From CAZMMV01 sp964567475 (GTDB lineage Bacteria; Bacillota; Clostridia; Tissierellales; Tissierellaceae): a stretch of DNA of 19,311 nt. Made by a program: the position numbers and the translations under genes. Of the stretch, positions 7,555-15,694 are shown piece after piece (within the stretch, counting starts at the first letter, position 1; each line of letters opens with the position of its first letter). Below the pieces are notes generated by a model. The model was given only the letters and a program-made list of their open reading frames with translations, was not told where the DNA came from and did not search any database. The stretch lies in NCBI GenBank assembly GCA_964567475.1, contig CAZMMV010000027.1:1-19311 (forward strand), read 5' to 3'.

Positions 7555-8265
7555 CTATATTCCAAACCAGTGTTTTCCTATCTTTAACATTACTTTTCTT
7601 GACCATATCCACTTTGATGTTGCTGTGGCTGGATTCCAATAATATAAGCATCCATAAGTAGGGTCCCATCCATTTAAGGAATCCCTTGCTGCTTTTATAG
7701 AATCCTTATCTGGTGTTAGATTTATTTGTCCATCAGCTACGGCTGTAAATGCCAATGGTTGATAAACTACTCCTGCAGCTGTGTTTGGAAAAGATGAGCT
7801 TTTTACTCTGTTTAATACAATTGCGCCTACTGCTACTTTTCCTACGTAAGGCTCTCCTCTAGCTTCTCCGTGGATTGTTCTAGCTAGTAGGTACTCATCT
7901 GTTTTCCTATTTACTCCTCCATTGGAGGCTGTTGTTGATCCAGTTGCCATGCCTAGGGCATTGGCTGTAGTCGGACCTACTACCCCATCTACTTTAAGTC
8001 CATGTTTTGTTTGAAATCTCCTGACTGCTCTATAGGTTCTAGCTCCATATATGCCATCTACTGTTCCGTCATAATATTTCCATCTTAGAAGTTTATCTTG
8101 AACCGTTCTCACATCTTGACCTTGTACTCCCCAGTAAAGTATTCTAGGGGCAAGATACTCACTAATTGTTGATGCTATCTTTTCAGAATTCCCACCCTCA
8201 TAAAATAAGAAAACTGAAAGAAAAACCATGGAAAAAACAGTTGTTATTATAATAAATTTTTTCAA
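7555..8265 (-). CDS. sleB: Spore cortex-lytic enzyme SleB
   Basis: SleB is a lytic transglycosylase that degrades muramic-delta-lactam-containing cortex peptidoglycan during germination. The 236-residue protein has a signal peptide or anchor (about 1-22), a PG_binding_1 domain (about 45-105, GVQGQDVRTVQDKL...FQTKHGLKVDGVVGPTT), a Gly/Ser/Thr linker, and a Hydrolase_2 catalytic domain (about 120-236). The catalytic Glu is in HGEARGEP (Glu134), and the C-terminal KIGKHWFG is typical. The start is TTG at 8265, with GGAG 8 nt upstream. It forms an operon with ypeB and follows spoIIR after 83 bp. I saw no convincing sigma-G promoter in that gap. Confidence 0.96.
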   Translation of the reverse strand: MKKFIIITTVFSMVFLSVFLFYEGGNSEKIASTISEYLAPRILYWGVQGQDVRTVQDKLLRWKYYDGTVDGIYGARTYRAVRRFQTKHGLKVDGVVGPTTANALGMATGSTTASNGGVNRKTDEYLLARTIHGEARGEPYVGKVAVGAIVLNRVKSSSFPNTAAGVVYQPLAFTAVADGQINLTPDKDSIKAARDSLNGWDPTYGCLYYWNPATATSKWIWSRKVMLKIGKHWFGI

Positions 8266-8348
8266 TTATATTACTCCTTTCATGCTTTTCCTTATTTTTA
8301 GTTAAAACTAGAATTTTATACATGAAATTTATATAATTAATTAATAAA

Positions 8349-8930
8349 TTATTTATTCTTCCACTTTCTTACTATATCTGCTGTTTTCCATTTCAATTTC
8401 AACTCAGATGTTTCTTCTATATCTTCATCTACATTAGAAGCTACTGAATGACTTATATCTACAAAGCACAAAGGTGGAAACATTACACACCACCAATTTT
8501 GTCCTTGACCTTGACCTATTGTGATTAGTAGTGTTTCGTAATCTCCTGCAGGAAGAACTAAATCTCCATACTTTCTAGTGGGAAAATTATCTTGTCCAAG
8601 ACTTATGCCTACCTTATAATCTTCTCCTTCTGTTTTTATAACCTTTTCTGCGATTTCCTTCATCCTATTCATATTAGCCTTTATTATATGTCTGCTTTCA
8701 TTTAAAGATTTCGTATCCTTAAACTTTGGCTCCATTTCATCAAGTATCTCATCCCTAACCTTAAGTTTAAGGGCTTGATCCTCTTCTTTATCACTATTGG
8801 CCCTTATATGAAATCTAATAAGCTTGTCTGCGTAATTTACATCTAAACTTTCTGCTATTATAGGGTGACCTATGTAAACAATACTAAGGATAAAAATAAA
8901 TAATATTAAAATTAATTTCTTGTATTTCAT
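8349..8930 (-). CDS. spoIIR: Stage II sporulation protein R
   Basis: SpoIIR is the forespore-made, secreted signal that triggers SpoIIGA-dependent processing of pro-sigma-E in the mother cell. The protein has 193 residues: an N-terminal membrane/signal segment (KKLILILFIFILSIVYIG, about 4-21), the family motif LIRFHIRANSD (about 38-48) and the C-terminal block GDLVLPAGDYETLLITIGQG followed by NWWCVMFPPLCF. The start is ATG at 8930, with AAGGGGG about 8 nt before it. A longer in-frame reading from 9005 begins inside the palindrome at 8992-9040 and lacks a ribosome site, so I reject it. A sigma-F-like promoter lies directly upstream, matching the known forespore expression of the family. Confidence 0.95.
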   Translation of the reverse strand: MKYKKLILILFIFILSIVYIGHPIIAESLDVNYADKLIRFHIRANSDKEEDQALKLKVRDEILDEMEPKFKDTKSLNESRHIIKANMNRMKEIAEKVIKTEGEDYKVGISLGQDNFPTRKYGDLVLPAGDYETLLITIGQGQGQNWWCVMFPPLCFVDISHSVASNVDEDIEETSELKLKWKTADIVRKWKNK

Positions 8931-8951
8931 TTGAACTACCCCCTTAGGAAT

Positions 8952-8980
8952 AATTCTTGCCAAAATAAAGTATCTTATAC
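8952..8980 (-). promoter_or_regulatory. Sigma-F-like promoter of spoIIR
   Basis: The minus strand has GTATA (8976-8980), a 14-nt spacer and GGCAAGAATT (8952-8961). The -10 matches 9 of 10 positions of GGNRANAHTR and the -35 matches GYWTA; the spacer is one shorter than the usual 15. spoIIR of Bacillus is a sigma-F gene. Confidence 0.55.
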
Positions 8981-8991
8981 ATGAATAAGTA

Positions 8992-9040
8992 AGAATAAGT
9001 ATCAAAAATGGTGCCTGGCACCATTTTTGATACTTATTCT
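8992..9040. repeat. 49-bp perfect palindrome, bidirectional terminator
   Basis: Two exact 24-bp arms surround a single base. The core is GGTGCC-T-GGCACC flanked by A5 and T5, so either strand gives a GC stem followed by a U-run. It separates the germinant-receptor genes, which end at 9069 after reading toward it, from spoIIR. The size and perfection exceed what termination needs, so it may be a mobile palindromic repeat. Confidence 0.8.
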
Positions 9041-9068
9041 TATTCTTAATCTTCTTAAGTGGCTAAAA

Positions 9069-10220
9069 CTATTTGCTGCCTTTTATTGTGGTTAATCCTC
9101 TTCTTCTCACTACAGGGGTTACATTGACTTCTATCTCTAGGTCAGAAAAAATATTACTCCAATCATCTTTTACTTTTTCCCAAATCTTAGGATGAAATTT
9201 CAATATATATTCTCCTATCCCCAATACGTCTGCTTTATATTCTTTTTGTAGTTTTTTCACAGTTTTGTTTATATCCTCTTCCATCTGTTTTTTTAAGGCC
9301 TTCTCTACATCTGATATTAGTTTTTGTCTAGGTGTGTCTATATTTCCTTCCAATATATATTCCCTAAGTTTTCCTTCTGTTACTATATCTATTTGAATTT
9401 TAAAATCACCATCTTCTTTAATTAACTTCTTTTTCGCCTTTATTTCATAGGTATCATAGGATACGGATGTATCTTCAAAGGGTACTGCTATTAGCATCCT
9501 TACCTTTTCACCCACAACCAGTTCCAATGACCTATTTTCCCTTTCATCTAAATCTCCTATACATTCATAATCCTTAAATACACAAGCTCCATATAATTTT
9601 ATATCCTCTTGTCCTATTTTAGCTTTGGGCATGAGACCTGCTCCGGTATAATCCATTCTTGCAATAAAATTACCTAGGGATTGGTCTGCATAATTAGCTG
9701 ATTTGTCTCCATTTATAAACATACTTATAAGAGCTCCTTCTATTACTTCCTGTCTCTTTGCATTAACCTTATAATTTAGCAATTCCTCTGCAGTGCCTTC
9801 TACTACTACAAGTTTAACTTTCTTATTTATAACAAAGTCTCTGGTTATTCCGTCTAAGACTTCCCTTACTGACTTTTCATCTTTTGCTAATTCCCTACCC
9901 AATACTAAGGCTCGTAAATGTTTAAAATGAAACTCATAAGGTAATCTAGTGGACATTTCATCTGCTGCTTCAAATATAGATCGTCCCTTAGAGCTCACTA
10001 TATAAGTCTTATCTTCCTGGGTAGCATTCTTACCTATGGCATTTATATTTGGATAAGATAGGGTAACTATATACTTATCTTCTCCGTTTTGACTTTCTTC
10101 ATTTAAATCTACTCCTATGGAATAGGGAAATAATCTATTGTTTATTTCTACCATATCCCAACACCCTACTGAAAAAAGAGCTATTAAGATTATTATTATT
10201 AATAGGCCTATTCTTTTGAT
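9069..10220 (-). CDS. Ger(x)C-family germinant receptor lipoprotein (C subunit), non-canonical start
   Basis: The C subunit is the lipid-anchored component of GerA-type nutrient receptors in the spore inner membrane. Family traits are the GCWD motif after the signal peptide, followed by EINNRLFPYSIGVDL, and an overall length near 380. The first ATG (10154) lies after the lipobox cysteine and would delete the signal peptide. Upstream the frame stays open through KRIGLLIIIILIALFSVG|CWD to a stop at 10233-10235, but it contains no ATG, GTG or TTG. The best start by spacing is AUC at 10218-10220, 8 nt after AGGAGG, giving 383 residues with a 19-residue signal peptide. The gene overlaps the B-subunit gene by 13 nt. 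A -1 frameshift from that gene, or a sequence error, are the alternatives. The identity is secure; the start is not. Confidence 0.88.
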   Translation of the reverse strand: MKRIGLLIIIILIALFSVGCWDMVEINNRLFPYSIGVDLNEESQNGEDKYIVTLSYPNINAIGKNATQEDKTYIVSSKGRSIFEAADEMSTRLPYEFHFKHLRALVLGRELAKDEKSVREVLDGITRDFVINKKVKLVVVEGTAEELLNYKVNAKRQEVIEGALISMFINGDKSANYADQSLGNFIARMDYTGAGLMPKAKIGQEDIKLYGACVFKDYECIGDLDERENRSLELVVGEKVRMLIAVPFEDTSVSYDTYEIKAKKKLIKEDGDFKIQIDIVTEGKLREYILEGNIDTPRQKLISDVEKALKKQMEEDINKTVKKLQKEYKADVLGIGEYILKFHPKIWEKVKDDWSNIFSDLEIEVNVTPVVRRRGLTTIKGSK

Positions 10221-11311
10221 TTTTTTCCCCTCCTAATTTTATAATATCCTAGAATATAAGTAAGTATTGGCAAGACTATTAAAATTATAATTTCCATATA
10301 ACTTGTAAATCTCCCCAATACTTCTTCTAGTTGAAACATATTCTTTGGTGCTATAGAAGCCATGTATATAAAAGGAGCCAAGGGTATTATAAACAAATCA
10401 TGATTCTTAGTATTAAATAGACCTGAAACAACTCTTCCACTTATGTAATATTGAGTTGCTACTGTGCAAAAAACTATTAACACCCATATGCCCATTACAA
10501 ATAAATCTAGGTTTTCAATAAAGTATCCTGGCAAATCTATTTCCTTTACTATTGAAATCACAGCAAAAGTTTGTCTTTTTAAGCTGTATACTCCAAACTG
10601 AGATATAGATATTATAAATAGTAAAATATATATAGCTATTACTATTCCAAACCCTGACAAACTGGCCCTTAAGGTTTTTTCTTTCTCTTCTGCATAGGGT
10701 ATGACAAACAATAGTATTTCAAAGCCTGTAAAGCTATAAAGGCTTGTCATTACAGCATTAGGCATATCCTTAATATTACTTTGAAAGGCCGGTAACATAT
10801 TAGTAAAATCTAATCCTTTAAAAGATAAAATAAATAATACTATTACATAAGTTAATATAAGAGGATATATATGATATGTAGCTCTACCTATTACTTCTAT
10901 ATTACATCTAGCTATGTATGAAGTACAAAGTATAAAGCTTATAATAATAACTTCTGTGGGAGTATTCTCCAGTAAAAAGGCCTTAGTAAGCTCGCCTAAA
11001 TGCCTAATTCCAAATCCCATAGCAGCTATAAGATATATCAAAATCATTACAAGGAGAATGTTAACTATAGTCTCACCAAAAACTTCTTTTGTTATTTCTG
11101 AAATATCCTTATCTGGATATAATTCAAATATTTTATTAATGGCTATAATTACAGGGATTAATAATAATCCACCCAATAAGATTGCTATCCAGCCATCATT
11201 TTCTATTATTTGAACTAATCTTTGAGGCAGAGAAACTATACCTATCCCAACGGTTGTGGCTACAACTAGGCCTCTAATCTGCTTAGTTGATATTTGTTTA
11301 TTTTTTTTCAT
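10208..11311 (-). CDS. GerAB/ArcD/ProY-family germinant receptor permease (B subunit)
   Basis: This is the integral-membrane B subunit of a spore nutrient receptor, related to amino acid/polyamine transporters and implicated in germinant binding. The protein has 367 residues and about ten hydrophobic helices, beginning with STKQIRGLVVATTVGIGIVSLP; this opening is typical of the family. The end is basic (YYKIRRGKKSKE). The start is ATG at 11311, with GGAG close upstream inside the end of the A-subunit gene; the two overlap by 14 nt. The 3' end overlaps the C-subunit gene by 13 nt, and its last codons contain G GGA AAA AAA, a perfect -1 slippery sequence. A and C subunits are adjacent in the usual A-B-C order. 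Confidence 0.94.
   Translation of the reverse strand: MKKNKQISTKQIRGLVVATTVGIGIVSLPQRLVQIIENDGWIAILLGGLLLIPVIIAINKIFELYPDKDISEITKEVFGETIVNILLVMILIYLIAAMGFGIRHLGELTKAFLLENTPTEVIIISFILCTSYIARCNIEVIGRATYHIYPLILTYVIVLFILSFKGLDFTNMLPAFQSNIKDMPNAVMTSLYSFTGFEILLFVIPYAEEKEKTLRASLSGFGIVIAIYILLFIISISQFGVYSLKRQTFAVISIVKEIDLPGYFIENLDLFVMGIWVLIVFCTVATQYYISGRVVSGLFNTKNHDLFIIPLAPFIYMASIAPKNMFQLEEVLGRFTSYMEIIILIVLPILTYILGYYKIRRGKKSKE
10218..10233 (-). promoter_or_regulatory. Ribosome site plus slippery heptamer at the B/C subunit junction
   Basis: The minus strand reads GGAGGGGAAAAAAATC. It holds the only ribosome site for the C subunit and, in the B-subunit frame, G GGA AAA followed by AAA, which fits X-XXY-YYZ. 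The C-subunit frame is -1 relative to the B-subunit frame here. Either AUC initiation or -1 slippage would produce a C subunit with its signal peptide. Confidence 0.45.
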
Positions 11312-12812
11312 CTCTCCAAGACCTCCTCATTCTTATCTTATTTCTTGGCTTTGTAAAAATAGGTCTTTTTTCTAAGTCTTGAATAGGTGCCTTAACTAGG
11401 GTATCTCTTAATTCTCCAGATCCTACCCCTAGTCCAGAATAAGGGGATGTAAATGGGATACCAAAGCTATTTAATTTAACTAAATGTGTGCCAAGCACTA
11501 TTATAACTAGCATTATTCCATATAATCCTAATATGGCTGAGCTAATAATAAAGATAAATCTCCAGACCCTTAATCCTGCTGCAAATTCATAGCTAGGTAA
11601 GGAGAATGAAGCTATGGTTGTAATAGATACTATGATGATTAAAATTGCACTTACTATTCCTGCCTCTACTGCTGCCTGGCCTATAATCAGTCCACCTACT
11701 ATACCTACGGTAGTTCCTACAGGGCCTGATATTCTTGTACCGGATTCCCTTATTAACTCTATAGTAGCCTCCATCAGTAGAGTCTCTACTACTGCTGGGA
11801 AAGGCACATTGATTCTACTAGCTGCCAGATAATATGTTAATTTTGTGGGTAATAGGCCTGGATGATATGATATGGTTGCTACATAAAGAGCTGGGGTTAA
11901 TATGGTTAAAAATGAAGCAAGTATTCTAAGAATCCTTATTATGGTAGCTTCTGGCCATCTTGTATAGTAATCTTCTGTAGACTGTAATAGTGTACCCACA
12001 GTTGCAGGCACAAGAAGTACAAAAGGCGAGTTATCTACTACAATGGCCACCCGACCTTCACAAAGGCAAGCAGCTACTGCGTCTGGCCTTTCTGTATTTT
12101 CTATTTGAGGAAAGGCAGACATACAGTTGTCCTCTATTAAATTTTCTAGCATGGAGCTATCAAATATTGCATCTATATCTATGGATCCTAATCTTTCATT
12201 TACCTGTTGAACTAAAGTTTTGTCTACTATATCATCCATATACATTACAGCTATATCAGTTTTAGATCTTCTGCCTACTTGTGTAATCTTTATCTTTAGA
12301 TTTGTATCCTTTATTCTTCTACGAATAAGACTAGTATTAGTTTTTAGTGTTTCTGTAAATCCGTCCCTAGGTCCTCTTATTACAGTTTCTGTTTCAGGTT
12401 CTCCTATACCCCGGGTAGGCCAATCTCTTTCTCCTATTATAATTGCCCTATCAACATTATCTATCAATAGTACTGTATCTCCTGATAATAAGGCATTTAT
12501 GATTTCTTCCATATGAAATTCTTCTCTTATTTCTGGTACATATAAGGCTTCTTTAGAAATCACATCTATCAGTGAAGAATTGAAACCCTTTAAGGAAAAA
12601 GACTTTAATTCTTCTTCTCCAAATAATGATCCTATTGCATATTCAGATATATTGGCTTTGTTTACTAGACCATCTATAAATAGTATGGCCATTTTCACCC
12701 TGTAAACTTCCCCTACTTCTATTTCTCTATATACAAAATCATAAGCATCTATAAACTCTTCTTTTATAATATCTAAATTTTTTTCTAAATCCTTCAGTAA
12801 TATTGTCTTCAT
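11298..12812 (-). CDS. GerA-family spore germinant receptor, A subunit
   Basis: This is the A subunit of the nutrient germinant receptor, a membrane protein that assembles with the B and C subunits. The 504-residue protein has a long hydrophilic N-terminal half (about 1-285), with IRGPRDGFTETLKTNTSLIRRRIK near 145-167 and a core segment with DNSPFVLLVPAT, then about five or six membrane helices (about 290-445). The segment PFPAVVETLLMEATIELIRESG followed by SGPVGTTVGIVGGLIIGQAA is a hallmark. It ends in a basic cytoplasmic tail. The start is ATG at 12812. It follows the small membrane gene by 10 bp and overlaps the B-subunit gene, so all four are translated from one mRNA. Confidence 0.96.
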   Translation of the reverse strand: MKTILLKDLEKNLDIIKEEFIDAYDFVYREIEVGEVYRVKMAILFIDGLVNKANISEYAIGSLFGEEELKSFSLKGFNSSLIDVISKEALYVPEIREEFHMEEIINALLSGDTVLLIDNVDRAIIIGERDWPTRGIGEPETETVIRGPRDGFTETLKTNTSLIRRRIKDTNLKIKITQVGRRSKTDIAVMYMDDIVDKTLVQQVNERLGSIDIDAIFDSSMLENLIEDNCMSAFPQIENTERPDAVAACLCEGRVAIVVDNSPFVLLVPATVGTLLQSTEDYYTRWPEATIIRILRILASFLTILTPALYVATISYHPGLLPTKLTYYLAASRINVPFPAVVETLLMEATIELIRESGTRISGPVGTTVGIVGGLIIGQAAVEAGIVSAILIIIVSITTIASFSLPSYEFAAGLRVWRFIFIISSAILGLYGIMLVIIVLGTHLVKLNSFGIPFTSPYSGLGVGSGELRDTLVKAPIQDLEKRPIFTKPRNKIRMRRSWRDEKK

Positions 12813-12822
12813 CTTTATCCCC

Positions 12823-13044
12823 TTACATAATTAGTAGCAAAATATACATAATTCCTCCTAGTAGCATATGAGTATAAAATATTCCTTTTATTATTTTTAC
12901 TTCCTTTATATAGCCTCTTTTTTTATATCTTGGACCATCTAATAACAATGCAAATATTCCTATACCAAGGATAATTAATATAGTAGGATAATTATTTATT
13001 TCTTTTATTACTTCTATAAACATCTTAGCTAATTTTGAAAACAA
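12823..13044 (-). CDS. Small two-helix membrane protein, candidate germinant receptor D subunit
   Basis: This 73-residue protein has two hydrophobic segments (about residues 18-36, and 52-72 at the C-terminus) separated by a basic loop, DGPRYKKRGYIKEVKIIKG. Small two-helix D-subunit proteins accompany many GerA-type operons in Bacillales and Clostridia and modulate germination rate; assignment here rests on size, topology and position 10 bp before the A-subunit gene. For the start, a GTG at 13051-13053 lies within GGAGGTG and is too close, whereas TTG at 13042-13044 stands 8 nt after GGAGG, so I chose TTG. It lies 57 bp after ispE. Confidence 0.75.
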   Translation of the reverse strand: MFSKLAKMFIEVIKEINNYPTILIILGIGIFALLLDGPRYKKRGYIKEVKIIKGIFYTHMLLGGIMYILLLIM

Positions 13045-13101
13045 AAATCCCACCTCCTGTAACTAATATAGTTTACAAAAGATGGGTTATATATACATTT
13101 A

Positions 13102-13956
13102 TTAAATTGTTTGTGTTTCTAATATAATAGCTTTGTTTAATTTTTTTATAAACTTTTCCTTACAATAGTCTAGCTTATCCTTATCATCAAACAAGCCAAA
13201 CACTGTGGGGCCACTTCCACTCATCAATGCCCCTACTGCCCCACAGTTTTTCATATCTCTTTTTATTTCTTCTATTATAGGATGTTTTTTCATAACTACA
13301 TCTTCCATTATATTCTCTATATTTTCACCTAAGGACTTAATATCATTTTTCTCGATATATTTTATTATGTTTTTTATATTTACCTTTGGAGATTTTTTAA
13401 TTTCTAAGTTTTTATATACATATTCAGTAGATACTTCTATTCCTGGATTAACCAATAATACTGATTTACCACTAAATGATTTTAATTTAGTTAGTCTTTC
13501 TCCTATGCCTTCTGCATAGGCTGTCCCCCCCATAATACAATAGGGAACATCAGCCCCAATCTCTACTCCTATCCTCCTCAATTCTTCTTCACTTAACTTA
13601 AGGTCCCACAAGGAATTTAGGCCCCTTAGTACAGCTGCTGCATTGGAGCTACCACCAGCAAGACCTGCAGCTATGGGAATTTGTTTATCAAGACTTATCT
13701 TTACTCCCTTTTTGATATTAGTTTTTTCTCTTATTTTTTCCCAAGCCTTATACATTAGATTTGTAGAATCTAATGGCAAATTGTTTTTATTTGATTTTAA
13801 TATTATATCATCTTTATTTTCTTCTATTATCAATGTATCTTTTAAGGATATTTGTTGCATGATTGTATTTATCTCATGATATCCATCTTGTCTTTTATAA
13901 AGTACATCTAATCCTAAGTTTATTTTACCATAGGAATACATAGTTATCTTCTTCAT
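13102..13956 (-). CDS. ispE: 4-diphosphocytidyl-2-C-methyl-D-erythritol kinase
   Basis: IspE is a GHMP kinase that phosphorylates CDP-methylerythritol with ATP in the non-mevalonate isoprenoid pathway. The 284-residue protein has Lys11 in YGKINLGLDV, GYHEI (25-29), the ATP loop IPIAAGLAGGSSNAA (about 93-107), the catalytic Asp136 in GADVPY and the third GHMP motif GALMSGSGPTVFG (about 242-254). The start is ATG at 13956, preceded by AAAGGGG. It lies 69 bp after the SipL-like gene and 57 bp before the germination genes. The veg-ispE neighbourhood is also found in Bacillus, where veg and ispE are close. Confidence 0.97.
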   Translation of the reverse strand: MKKITMYSYGKINLGLDVLYKRQDGYHEINTIMQQISLKDTLIIEENKDDIILKSNKNNLPLDSTNLMYKAWEKIREKTNIKKGVKISLDKQIPIAAGLAGGSSNAAAVLRGLNSLWDLKLSEEELRRIGVEIGADVPYCIMGGTAYAEGIGERLTKLKSFSGKSVLLVNPGIEVSTEYVYKNLEIKKSPKVNIKNIIKYIEKNDIKSLGENIENIMEDVVMKKHPIIEEIKRDMKNCGAVGALMSGSGPTVFGLFDDKDKLDYCKEKFIKKLNKAIILETQTI

Positions 13957-14025
13957 TTAAGTTTCCCCTTTTATAAAAATTCATCTTTAATTATATCATA
14001 GTTATACTGGTATTTGAATTAGATT

Positions 14026-15564
14026 TTAAAAAGATACATCAAGTGTCTTTTCTATGATTATTTTTTCCCCTGGCATTATATTATTTGGACTTATATTTTC
14101 ATTAGCCTCTAATATCTCTTCTATGGTAGTATTATATCTTTTAGATATGTCCCACAATGTATCATTTTTTTGAACTATATATATAATTATACTTGCTCTA
14201 TCTCTTTTATCTATGATTTCCTCAGTTTCTTCAATAGTATTTATAACTGATAATACCCTATTCTTAGTTAGATTTATTTTGTGTTTGATAATTCCTTCTA
14301 TATTAAGATCTTCTTTTAATTTTATAGTTTCTACATTTAAATCAATATCTACTTCTGAGCCTAAAGCATTTTCTTCAATAGGTAAATAGTATTTATATGG
14401 TATTTCTTCTGATAAAGTATCTATCTTATTTGTTTCCTCTTCTAAGTATATTATTTGCAAGGATAAAATACCTTCTACTATTAAACCATCATCTCCAAAC
14501 CTAGTATCTATAATGCTTGGATATCCTGATATGTCGTATATTTCTTTTATATTATATTCTTCTAAATCTTTATACACATTTTCTTTATGAATTACAGTAG
14601 CTATATCTTCAATTAAATTTACCTTTCCTGTTTCTACATGAATTTCTTCTTTTGTAGAATAGGCATCTACTATTAGTTCCTTTTCATTTTCCTGATATGC
14701 ATTTCCTGATATTCTTAATTTAACTTCTAAGTCTAAATTCTTTAATTCTCCTTCTTCATTTTCTAAAATCTCCCAATTTCCCTCTGACACTTCTATAATA
14801 ACCTCAGAAAGAGAGTCTGGCAAGACTCCTGGCATCTCTAAAAAGTGATTGAAATGTATTTCTCTTTCTAGAGTTGCTATTTGCCCTTCTCCATAATATA
14901 TAATCCTAGGATTTACTATACCTGAAACTATAACTCTACCTTCTACTACTGTAGTTTCTTCTTCATAAGCATCTATTGACACCTTCAATATTTCCTCTAT
15001 AGCTGGACTTTCTTCATCTAATTCAAAGCTTTCTTCTACAGAAGTATAAGACGTTTCTCTTCCTCGAACTTCTTTATAGCTAATTTTTTCACTTAAAGTT
15101 TGGAGTTCTTTCTTTTCTTCTATATTTTCTATTACTTCAATATTGTTGATTTGATAAACCTTAATCCTCAGACTAACCAAAGCTTTCAATGATATCTTTT
15201 TCTCATCTAATATTTCTTGCTCTATATATTCTATATTTGACTTTACCCTAGCTGACATTTCTTCTGTAATACCTTCCATCTCAATTTCCTCTTTAAAATC
15301 TGCATTAGAATCAAATGTATAGATATTATCATCTTCATCATCAGATTTATATACTACTTTAAACTTAACTACCCCAGATACTATTATACTTCCCCTAGTT
15401 AATTTGGTGCTAAGTACATCTACTGTACCATGAACCCAAAGTACTTTTTCTATTTCTGGTTTTGATGGATTTAGATATACTTCTGTATCTACTAAAACTT
15501 GAGACTCTTCTTTACTTCTTATTTCTTCAATTTTTAAAATATCCTTTTTAATCTCCATAGACAT
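14026..15564 (-). CDS. sipL: DUF3794 (SPOCS)/LysM protein, SipL-like spore coat morphogenetic factor
   Basis: The 512-residue acidic protein has three successive DUF3794-type beta domains, approximately 35-150, 175-290 and 315-430, each containing an IxVxGxVxxxIxY-like core (IIVSGVVKFKVVY, VIVSGIVNPRIIY, LIVEGILSLQIIY). A C-terminal LysM domain (about 462-506) has YIVQKNDTLWDISKRYNTT and PGEKIII. This architecture matches SipL of Clostridioides difficile, which binds SpoIVA through its LysM domain and is needed for coat attachment. The start is ATG at 15564, with AGGAGGAG upstream. It is separated from veg by a strong hairpin, so it probably has its own promoter, expected to be mother-cell specific. 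I found no convincing sigma-E promoter. Confidence 0.88.
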   Translation of the reverse strand: MSMEIKKDILKIEEIRSKEESQVLVDTEVYLNPSKPEIEKVLWVHGTVDVLSTKLTRGSIIVSGVVKFKVVYKSDDEDDNIYTFDSNADFKEEIEMEGITEEMSARVKSNIEYIEQEILDEKKISLKALVSLRIKVYQINNIEVIENIEEKKELQTLSEKISYKEVRGRETSYTSVEESFELDEESPAIEEILKVSIDAYEEETTVVEGRVIVSGIVNPRIIYYGEGQIATLEREIHFNHFLEMPGVLPDSLSEVIIEVSEGNWEILENEEGELKNLDLEVKLRISGNAYQENEKELIVDAYSTKEEIHVETGKVNLIEDIATVIHKENVYKDLEEYNIKEIYDISGYPSIIDTRFGDDGLIVEGILSLQIIYLEEETNKIDTLSEEIPYKYYLPIEENALGSEVDIDLNVETIKLKEDLNIEGIIKHKINLTKNRVLSVINTIEETEEIIDKRDRASIIIYIVQKNDTLWDISKRYNTTIEEILEANENISPNNIMPGEKIIIEKTLDVSF

Positions 15565-15636
15565 ATAATCTCCTCCTATTACTCTTTATTCTTCTATGAA
15601 GATATATATGCCTGAGATTTTAACTTAATGAATAAA

Positions 15637-15694
15637 CTCATAAAAATAGCCATACTTTTTATATGAATATAAAAAGTACGGCTGTTTTTATGAG
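15637..15694 (-). terminator. Large hairpin terminator of veg
   Basis: Two 28-nt arms (15637-15664 and 15667-15694) pair with only three mismatches or wobbles around a 2-base loop. The inner stem AGCCGTACTTTTTATAT is followed on the minus strand by ATTTTTAT. The base of the stem includes the veg stop codon. On the + strand the stem is also followed by T5, so it may work in both directions. Confidence 0.85.

Noticed and set aside
7463..7669. Minus-strand 68-codon frame across the sleB-ypeB junction
   Set aside because: It is an out-of-frame shadow of two clear genes.
8931..9005. Longer SpoIIR starting at 9005
   Set aside because: It begins inside the 49-bp palindrome, has no ribosome site, and would put charged residues before the signal segment.
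15565..15636. Sigma-E promoter for the SipL-like gene (GCATATA with AATAAAGA)
   Set aside because: The -10 match is too poor to support, although such a promoter is expected.
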